Source: JAWMQL01 sp033283165 (GTDB lineage: Bacteria; Pseudomonadota; Gammaproteobacteria; Pseudomonadales; Halieaceae). Taken from it: a DNA stretch of 64,000 nucleotides. Of this stretch, positions 54,632 to 61,625 are shown one piece after another. The DNA lies in contig JAWMQL010000008.1 of the NCBI GenBank assembly GCA_033283165.1, forward strand, positions 62,001 to 126,000, written 5' to 3'. The position numbers and the translations under genes were made by a program. The notes beneath the pieces are model-generated. The model was not told where the DNA came from and did no database searches. It worked only from the letters and a program-made list of their open reading frames with translations. Positions within the stretch are counted from its first letter, which is position 1; each line of letters starts with the position of its first letter.

Positions 54632-54664
54632 GTCGGAACCTACTAATAATTCTAATGTTCCAAC
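54632..54664. promoter_or_regulatory. Candidate TetR operator
   Basis: The arms GTCGGAAC (54632-54639) and GTTCCAAC (54657-54664) form an inverted repeat with one mismatch and a 17-base spacer. A minus-strand -10-like TATACT lies beside it (54674-54669), so a repressor bound here would cover the start of transcription of the double-TetR gene. Confidence 0.5.
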
Positions 54665-54695
54665 TTTAAGTATAATTTTTGTTTCTGTCTACAGC

Positions 54696-56102
54696 TCAGG
54701 CTCTGGAAACGGCAGGATTGATGTGAACCCACTGTCCCGCGCGGAAGCGGCGGATCAACAGTACCGCCTTGATGCCGTAGTCCAGAGCCATGACTCCGAA
54801 TATCCAGCCGACCGACAACCCCAGCTTGTAAAACAGCAGGGCGGGAAGCAGTCGCCCCAGCACGATCCCCAGGAAAGTGATCAACAGTGGATAACGGGTG
54901 TCACCAGCACCCCGCAGGGCGCTGGCGAGCGTGAATTCCACCGCCATCATCGGTTGGCACAGGGCGATGATATAGATGAACTGTACGGTCAGCTGCACCA
55001 CCTCCTCATCCTTGATCATGAAGCGAGCCAGAACCTCCGCATTCCACAACAGGAACACGGAAATAAACGCCATCGCGAGCAGGGCCATGCGCAGCGAGCG
55101 CCAGCCCGCGGCAATGGCCTGTTCCGGGCGGCCGGCACCGAGCTGCTGGCCCACCAGGGTGGCGGTGGCAATACCGAAGCCGAACCCGACCACGATTGGG
55201 AAGGACACCAGGCTCATTCCGATGCCGTAGGCTGCGAAGGGCGCAGTGCCGTATTTTGCCACCAGAGCGAAGAAAACCAGGAAAGCCAGTTGCACCACGC
55301 CCTGCTCCACGACGGAGGGCAGGCCGATAATCGCCAGCTGTCGCGCGGTGTCCCGTTGGATACGCAACTCGGTCGGGGGACGCAATTGGTACCAACCACG
55401 CCACCAGGTGACTGCGAATACCACCGTGACAAGACTGGCCGCGATACTGCCACCGAGGGCGACACCTGATACCCCCAAGGCCGGTAAAGGCCCGATACCG
55501 TAAGCCAGCGAATACCCGATAAGGACGTTGAACAAGGAACTGGCCAACAGAAACCACAGGGGTGTAATAACGTCCCCGGTAGCGCGCAGGGCAGTTGAGA
55601 GCACCATGCTGACGGCTGAGAAGACGTTGAACATGGCCATCCAGAAGATAAACGCGCCAGCCTGGCGGGTAGTCCCCGGGTCCAGGCCAAACAGGCCGGC
55701 CACTTCGGCAGAGAAAATTACGATGGGCACCGACACCGTGGCCGCCACGATAACTCCCAGTGTCAGGGAGGTCCAGGCCACGCCTTCCGCCGCGGAGACG
55801 TTCCTGGCACCCCAGGCGCGAGAGATCAGCGCCGTGGCGGCCACCGAAACGCCCATCAGAATGGCCTGGACAAGGAAGAAGACCCGGTGCCCGGTAGATA
55901 CTGCGGCCACCGCGCTGGTACCCAGCCCGGCGACGATCTTGATATGCATGAAACCCACCGTGGTAAACAACAGGTTGGATATGATGGTGGGCCAGGCCAA
56001 TCGCCAGACCTGGCGGTTGGATGAACCGGTGTCGGGATTCGATTCAGGGTCGTTCACGTAGGCACTCGAAGCAGGGGGCGCCATTCTAGCAGCTTTGCGC
56101 AT
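54696..56102 (-). CDS. MATE family efflux transporter
   Basis: A 468-residue membrane protein with twelve hydrophobic segments in the two-fold arrangement of MATE pumps (VWRLAWPTIISNLLFTTVGFMHIKIVAGLGTSAVAAV). These export drugs or other organic compounds with sodium or proton. The start is uncertain between 56102 and 56084. It is transcribed in the same direction as the TetR gene and lies directly upstream of it, 70 bases apart, so co-regulation is plausible. Confidence 0.9.
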   Translation of the reverse strand: MRKAARMAPPASSAYVNDPESNPDTGSSNRQVWRLAWPTIISNLLFTTVGFMHIKIVAGLGTSAVAAVSTGHRVFFLVQAILMGVSVAATALISRAWGARNVSAAEGVAWTSLTLGVIVAATVSVPIVIFSAEVAGLFGLDPGTTRQAGAFIFWMAMFNVFSAVSMVLSTALRATGDVITPLWFLLASSLFNVLIGYSLAYGIGPLPALGVSGVALGGSIAASLVTVVFAVTWWRGWYQLRPPTELRIQRDTARQLAIIGLPSVVEQGVVQLAFLVFFALVAKYGTAPFAAYGIGMSLVSFPIVVGFGFGIATATLVGQQLGAGRPEQAIAAGWRSLRMALLAMAFISVFLLWNAEVLARFMIKDEEVVQLTVQFIYIIALCQPMMAVEFTLASALRGAGDTRYPLLITFLGIVLGRLLPALLFYKLGLSVGWIFGVMALDYGIKAVLLIRRFRAGQWVHINPAVSRA

Positions 56103-56111
56103 GGGCTGCTG

Positions 56112-56684
56112 TCAGGCCAGCGAACAGCACTCCCGGTGCCGGAAACAGTCGACGGTGTGATCGTTGACCATACCGGTGGCCTGCATGTGGGCATAGACGA
56201 TGGTGGATCCGACGAAAGTAAAACCGCGTTTTTTCAGGTCCTTGCTGATAGAGTCCGACAGCGGGGTAGTGGCGGGAAGATCCGAACCTCGCTTCCAGCG
56301 ATTCTGGATGGGTTTGCCGTCTATGAAATTCCACCAGTAATCTGAAAAGCTGCCCATCTTCTCTCGCAGGTCCAGGAAGGCGCGAGCGTTCTTGCGTGCG
56401 CCGTAGACCTTGAGCCGATTTCGGATGATCGCCGGATCCTGCAACAGCTTGTCCAGCTTGCGATCGGTATAACGGGCGATTTTCTCGGCGTTGAAACCGT
56501 CGAACAGTTTGCGGTAGCCCTCCCGCTTGCGCAGTATCGTGATCCAGGACAGGCCAGCCTGGGCGCCCTCCAGGATGAGAAACTCAAACAACGTGTCGTC
56601 GTCGTAGACGGGGACACCCCATTCCTCGTCGTGATAGCTAACGTAGAGCGGGTCGTCACCGCACCAAGTACACCGTTTTGCCAT
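56112..56684 (-). CDS. tag: DNA-3-methyladenine glycosylase I
   Basis: A 190-residue Tag protein: start MAKRCTWCGDDPLYVSYHDEEWGVP, then FEFLILEGAQAGLSWITILRKREGYR and SDSISKDLKKRGFTFVGSTIVYAHMQA, with zinc cysteines and histidines at both ends (CTWC; HTVDCFRH). It removes 3-methyladenine from alkylated DNA. The family start at 56684 is preferred over a longer frame at 56726. The gene is divergent from the enoyl-CoA hydratase. Confidence 0.96.
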   Translation of the reverse strand: MAKRCTWCGDDPLYVSYHDEEWGVPVYDDDTLFEFLILEGAQAGLSWITILRKREGYRKLFDGFNAEKIARYTDRKLDKLLQDPAIIRNRLKVYGARKNARAFLDLREKMGSFSDYWWNFIDGKPIQNRWKRGSDLPATTPLSDSISKDLKKRGFTFVGSTIVYAHMQATGMVNDHTVDCFRHRECCSLA

Positions 56685-56770
56685 AGTGTTCGCTCCCGTG
56701 CCGAACCGTGGACCTGATATTGGCACGTGGGTAGCTGCTGTGTCACACTTTTCCTTTCAGGAGGCCTGCC

Positions 56771-57529
56771 ATGACTGACACGATCCACTACAATCGTACC
56801 GGGCACATCGCCAGATTGGTACTCAATAATCCGCAGAAGCACAATTCCCTGGGCGAGACCGAACTGCTGGCTATCCAGGGTCATCTGTCGGAAGCTGCCT
56901 CGGACAGCCAGGTGCGTGTGATGATAGTGACTGGCGCAGGCGACAAGACCTTCTGCGCGGGCGCCTCTCTGCACCAACTGGGTAGCGGACAGATCAGCGG
57001 AGATTGCTTCCAGAAGACCACGGATCAACTGGCCGCGCTGGAGATACCCACAATCTGCGCCCTGAACGGCAATGTTTTCGGCGGTGGGGTGGAACTGGCC
57101 CTGTCCTGTGATTTCCGTATAGGCATCGAGGGATCGAGAATGCGTGTGCCCGCCGCGGGAATTGGCCTGTGTTATCCGGTCAGTGGCATCAATCGCTTTG
57201 TGGAACGCATGGGTGTGAATATCGCCAAGCGTATCCTGGTGGCTTCGGAGACATTTAGAGCGGACGATATGCTGGATATCGGTTTCCTGGACCACCTGGT
57301 CATGCCGGCACAGCTTGAGCAGAAAACCGAAGAGATGGCCGAACACATCGCAGGACTGGCTCCATTGGCGGTGAAAGCCATGAAACAGATTCTCGCCCAG
57401 GCTGCGGCAGGTTCCATCGACAGTGCGAAAGCCGAGCAGCTATCTCAGCGTTGTCGTGAATCCAGTGATTTGCAGGAGGGGTTTGCCGCCCAGCGTGAGA
57501 AACGACTCCCTCGCTTCAAGGGCGCCTGA
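56771..57529 (+). CDS. Enoyl-CoA hydratase/isomerase family protein
   Basis: A 252-residue crotonase-fold protein. The oxyanion-hole segment is KTFCAGASLHQL (usual CAGADL), and the second is NVFGGGVELALSCDFRIG. The catalytic glutamate of hydratases near residue 115 is visible within GGVELALSCD, while the second is not clear. It acts on an enoyl-CoA or a related thioester. A CAGGAGGCC ribosome site precedes the ATG. It is monocistronic. Confidence 0.88.
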   Translation: MTDTIHYNRTGHIARLVLNNPQKHNSLGETELLAIQGHLSEAASDSQVRVMIVTGAGDKTFCAGASLHQLGSGQISGDCFQKTTDQLAALEIPTICALNGNVFGGGVELALSCDFRIGIEGSRMRVPAAGIGLCYPVSGINRFVERMGVNIAKRILVASETFRADDMLDIGFLDHLVMPAQLEQKTEEMAEHIAGLAPLAVKAMKQILAQAAAGSIDSAKAEQLSQRCRESSDLQEGFAAQREKRLPRFKGA

Positions 57530-57535
57530 GTCGGC

Positions 57536-58435
57536 CTAGCCAGTCAATGGCCCAAGGTACCGCAGCTGCCGGTCGACGGCCAGCCAGGGCAGACCGGTTG
57601 ACTCCAGCCATTTGATGCCGGCCTGCTCTGTTTTGAACCTGGCTATGGTCGCCGCGCTGCATGCCTCCAGCGGCGTGTCTGCGGCAACCCCCACCGATAG
57701 CAATCCCGGCACCGGTTTGCCATCCACCGGGCTCAGGGCCTGACTGAAAAGTTCACCCTCCGAGGTTCTTGCGGACTCGAAGTCTCCCCGAACGGAAAAC
57801 GCCTTCTCGTTGAGCTTCAGGCGCGATATAGCCTTGCGCCCGGCCGCGGGGTACTTGACTCCGACAAGCCAGTTGGAGCCGTCCTTCTGCTTGCCAATGG
57901 TGCCGGCGTCCTGGCCAAAGTCGACCAGCGCACTCGTCACCGACCGCTTCCTGAGCAGGCGCAGCACCTTGCCCACCGCGTAGGGTCGCACTACCTGGTT
58001 CATATCAAGCCGCATGCCACGGGTGTTGAGTCGTGCACCTTCTTCACTGACCTCGAGCTTTCTCCAGTCCACCAGTGGCAACAAACCGCTCATCTGACGC
58101 AAAACGCCGGGATCAGTCGAAGTAAAGCTCGCTTCTATTGCGGAGATAGTTGGATCGAACAGATGATTACTCTCTTTCCACAACGCGTTACAGAAGCGGA
58201 ACAGGCTGGCGGATTCCTCGTCCAGGGCGGTAAAGGCACCGCTGCCCGCGCGTTGATTTATCAGGTAAAGAATGCTCCCAGGTATGGAAGGATTGAACTT
58301 GTCTTCAAGGCGCGAAAACTCCTCAGCGGCGGCCGATGTGGCTTCGTCCGGGCCCATTTCGTCACTGCCCACCACGACGATGTGGCAAGACCGGCCAAAT
58401 GCCTGAAGTCTTATGTCAGCTCGATTTGCCTGCAT
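57536..58435 (-). CDS. ApbE-family (FAD:protein FMN transferase-like) protein, divergent
   Basis: A 299-residue cytosolic-looking ApbE homologue without signal peptide or lipobox. Fold landmarks are kept (SRLEDKFNPSIPGSILYLIN; SALVDFGQDAGTIG; LSPVDGKPVPGLLSVGVAA). Usual active-site residues are changed: the GGIAKGYAVD segment reads NQVVRPYAVG, the DP before the TG is SP, and the metal-binding ADALATA segment reads LEACSAAT. It may therefore have lost flavin transfer or changed substrate. Its first 20 bases overlap the end of the upstream sensor kinase gene, so the two are coupled. Confidence 0.78.
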   Translation of the reverse strand: MQANRADIRLQAFGRSCHIVVVGSDEMGPDEATSAAAEEFSRLEDKFNPSIPGSILYLINQRAGSGAFTALDEESASLFRFCNALWKESNHLFDPTISAIEASFTSTDPGVLRQMSGLLPLVDWRKLEVSEEGARLNTRGMRLDMNQVVRPYAVGKVLRLLRKRSVTSALVDFGQDAGTIGKQKDGSNWLVGVKYPAAGRKAISRLKLNEKAFSVRGDFESARTSEGELFSQALSPVDGKPVPGLLSVGVAADTPLEACSAATIARFKTEQAGIKWLESTGLPWLAVDRQLRYLGPLTG

Positions 58436-61400
58436 GGCCTGGGGTCAGTTCTCTTTCCATCGGGATGCGAATAGTCACTTTCGTACCTGATACGTTGTCA
58501 ATGTCCAGTGTCCATCCCAGTTTAGCGGAAAAATCCGACACTATCGCCAGGCCGCCAGAGTCGGGGGCGCTAACCTTAAATTGGTCCGGAAGGCCAATAC
58601 CGTCATCACGTGCGGTTACAATGTAATAAGGTGTCTGCGCGTCGCCTCCGTAGATACGGTCCATCCCGATGAATGCGAAATTCGCTGGCCTGTCCTGGAT
58701 GAATGCGTGTTGAATGATATTCGACATCAGCTCGTAAAGAACAACAGATAACGGTGTGGCTACGGTCACGGAAACGTTGCTTACATTTATTTCATTGATA
58801 ATCGAAATTGTATCAGGAGGCACGGGAGAATCGCGGAGGATCAATGGAGTAATGCTGTCTACATATTTACGGATATCGGCAAGCAGGATGTCATCCTGGT
58901 ACAGGAGACAGGTCTCAAGCACAGCCAACGCCTCGACCCTTTTAATTGAACCGAGCCTGCTGTTCTTAACTCTGGGTTCTATTCCACAATCAGATTCCCT
59001 GCGCAGGCAGTTATTAATAAGGTTGAAGACTTCCTGGTTGTGATGGCGCACATTGATAAGCAGACCAGCCTGGTAGTCGAGTTGTTCGTGTAAGTCTTCA
59101 ATAGCCTTGTCAGCAGCTGCCTGATACTCACCGGCTAATTCTGTGGCTTTTGAGATCATGAAGCTCTTCTGTGCATACTTCCAAAGTAACCACAAAATGC
59201 ACATGGCAGTAAGCGCGTAAGCGCAATAAGCCCACCATGTGTACCAGGGAGCCTCCTGTTTGATAATGTCCAGTGAAACGCCGTCACGGTTCCAGATGCC
59301 CGCCGAGTTAGCACCCTGCACGTGTAACCTGTATCGCCCCGCCGGAAGATTTGTGTAGGTAATCCCGTTGTGAGTCCCATTTTCGATCCAGTCTGGGTCG
59401 AAACCCTCTAGTTTATAGCGATATCGATTCTTTGATGGCTCGAGAAAGTCCAGCACGCTGAACTTCAAGGAAAGGTAATAGTCTTTATAGCTGAGGTGAA
59501 TTTCCTTTAGGTGCTCTGGGGGGACGGGAGGGCTCACCAGATTTCCAAGTATTCTTACCTCAGTCAGGACAATATCGGAACTACGCATTTCTCCTAATTT
59601 TTCAAAAGGAGTAAACCTGTTGTATCCGTTGCTACCACCAAAGTACATATTTCCATTTTTGGAGTAGAAAGAAGACGAAAAATTGAAGTCTTGAGCTTGT
59701 AAGCCGTCGGTAATAGAAAAACCGCGCAAATACTTACCAGAAAGTGAGTATTTATGAATTCCAGTATTGGAAGAAATCCAAAGATTAGAGAAAGAGTCCT
59801 CTTCAATCGAATAAATAGTCATCGGCTCTGCTTCTAATGAAGAATGGAATCGACGAAATATAAGTGTATGGTCATCAAGGCGATCCGTTTCGGCAATAAA
59901 CAGACCGTGTTTAGAAGTCCCTAATAAGATAGAATTGTCGGAAATTTTACGAACTACGTAAATTGTCGGGTAAATGCTTTCTGGGAAAAGTAGATCTACT
60001 TTGTTAGCCGATAGCTCCTTCTCCGATACTATGTAAACAGATTGCTCGCCAGCCACTAGCAACTTGCCAGCTGCAATCCTCTCAATTGAGGTAATTTTCT
60101 CTATAGTTTCTCCAATCTTATGAATTTTCGGGTTCTTGTTTGAATTAAGGAGATTTCTAGAAACCGCGAGTAACCCGTCACTAAATGTACCTATCCACGT
60201 AAGATTATTGTTGGAGTGAAATATTTCGGTTATTTTGACATGGTTTAGCTCAGTACTTACTTCTCTCCAATTCCCCTTGGAACTATCAAATATGCTAAGA
60301 CCCCCTGCTCTGTGCGCTAACCATATACTGTCTCCTTGAGCAGAGACCGCCATTATTCTGTCATCGGTAGAGTTTGCGCTTTTTACCAGCTCATGAGTGA
60401 TAGCAGGAAAGTTATCTTTCTTGGAAGTTTTATAGAGGCCATCGTATGTCGCAACCCAAATTGAACCGTCGCGAGATTGAGTGAAGCCCATAACTTCGTT
60501 ATGTATATCACTGTTTTCTTGGTTATATATTTCGAAGAAGGATTTTGTTAATACGTCTAGACCCTGATAGGTACCTATCCACAAAGTTTCTTCTGTAGGA
60601 AGTAGGTAGGTTATATGGTCGTTAGAGAGTCTGGAGTTTTTATGGGTATACTGGAACGAAATTTCAAAATTTTCGTTTAGTTTGAATAATCCCTTGTCTG
60701 TGGCGACCCAAAACGCATCGAACTGATACGCTATATCTGTAATTGTAATAGCTTCGTTCTCATCCAGTTTCCAAACTTCGGAGTACTCGAAGGAATTTTT
60801 ATCGAAATATGCTAACAAGCCATTTCTGGTTCCGATAATAAGTTTTTCCTCCGAAGAACTAATTTCTATAATATCATTTTCGATGCTTCTGAGTTGCGAG
60901 TCATTTGGCCAGCCGTAGGTTATGATTTGCCTCTTGATGGGGTCAAATTTCGAAATTCCATCTCGCGACGCAAGCCATATATCACCATCACTCGAGTAAC
61001 AAATCGCGCTAATATTATTCAGTCTTCTATCGTTTTGATCCTGATGAATTTCGAGTTGAGGTTCGCTGCCTTCAGATATCCCGGTCTGTATCACATCCGA
61101 TCCGACTATGATCACACTGCCATCTTTGGAGGGTAAAATTCCGACTATGGCTTGCGTACCTCTCTGGTCATGCGAGTGCTCTAAATTGGTAGCGATTCCT
61201 GTCCTGACGTTGTATACATTAATTTCACCTTGATCTGAACCGAGCCAGATATATCCTCGTTGATCCTCAACAATGTGCCTGAATGAACTAACTGGGCCTG
61301 GTGAAGCTATGTGAGGTATGGAAATGTCTACTAATTGGTTTCCGTTGAATCGAAAAACTCCTAACGGGGTGCTTATCCAAAGCATACCAATTGAGTCCTC

Positions 61401-61559
61401 TTTAAGCGCCAGAATGGTGTTCTGTCCCAAATATTGAGTTACGCTTGAATTGGAAATTACTGCTGAATTAACGTCGATAGCTGGGTAACTAGTAATTAGC
61501 AGAAATATTGCGACTAATGTCTTAAGACCAAAAACATATTTTATTTTACTATTATCCAT
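58416..61559 (-). CDS. Propeller/Y_Y_Y-domain sensor histidine kinase
   Basis: About 1047 residues. After an N-terminal hydrophobic segment come ten or more two-component propeller repeats (WISTPLGVFRF, WLGSDQGEINVY, WIGTYQGLDVL), a Y_Y_Y domain (RYRYKLEGFDPDWIENG), one membrane helix (CAYALTAMCILWLLW), and a kinase of the HisKA_2/HWE-like type. The histidine is probably in VRHHNQEVFNL (about residue 840); ATPase motifs are ELMSNIIQHAF, DDGIGLP and SGTKVTI. There is no receiver domain. The ATG at 61559 is preferred over a GTG at 61580. The propeller part is AT-rich, the kinase part less so. Confidence 0.88.
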   Translation of the reverse strand: MDNSKIKYVFGLKTLVAIFLLITSYPAIDVNSAVISNSSVTQYLGQNTILALKEDSIGMLWISTPLGVFRFNGNQLVDISIPHIASPGPVSSFRHIVEDQRGYIWLGSDQGEINVYNVRTGIATNLEHSHDQRGTQAIVGILPSKDGSVIIVGSDVIQTGISEGSEPQLEIHQDQNDRRLNNISAICYSSDGDIWLASRDGISKFDPIKRQIITYGWPNDSQLRSIENDIIEISSSEEKLIIGTRNGLLAYFDKNSFEYSEVWKLDENEAITITDIAYQFDAFWVATDKGLFKLNENFEISFQYTHKNSRLSNDHITYLLPTEETLWIGTYQGLDVLTKSFFEIYNQENSDIHNEVMGFTQSRDGSIWVATYDGLYKTSKKDNFPAITHELVKSANSTDDRIMAVSAQGDSIWLAHRAGGLSIFDSSKGNWREVSTELNHVKITEIFHSNNNLTWIGTFSDGLLAVSRNLLNSNKNPKIHKIGETIEKITSIERIAAGKLLVAGEQSVYIVSEKELSANKVDLLFPESIYPTIYVVRKISDNSILLGTSKHGLFIAETDRLDDHTLIFRRFHSSLEAEPMTIYSIEEDSFSNLWISSNTGIHKYSLSGKYLRGFSITDGLQAQDFNFSSSFYSKNGNMYFGGSNGYNRFTPFEKLGEMRSSDIVLTEVRILGNLVSPPVPPEHLKEIHLSYKDYYLSLKFSVLDFLEPSKNRYRYKLEGFDPDWIENGTHNGITYTNLPAGRYRLHVQGANSAGIWNRDGVSLDIIKQEAPWYTWWAYCAYALTAMCILWLLWKYAQKSFMISKATELAGEYQAAADKAIEDLHEQLDYQAGLLINVRHHNQEVFNLINNCLRRESDCGIEPRVKNSRLGSIKRVEALAVLETCLLYQDDILLADIRKYVDSITPLILRDSPVPPDTISIINEINVSNVSVTVATPLSVVLYELMSNIIQHAFIQDRPANFAFIGMDRIYGGDAQTPYYIVTARDDGIGLPDQFKVSAPDSGGLAIVSDFSAKLGWTLDIDNVSGTKVTIRIPMERELTPGHAGKSS

Positions 61560-61625
61560 AGAAAAGGCCGATATAGACACACTGTCGCTTTTAACAGAAC
61601 ATCTAAACTGAAGCCAGTTCGGGGT

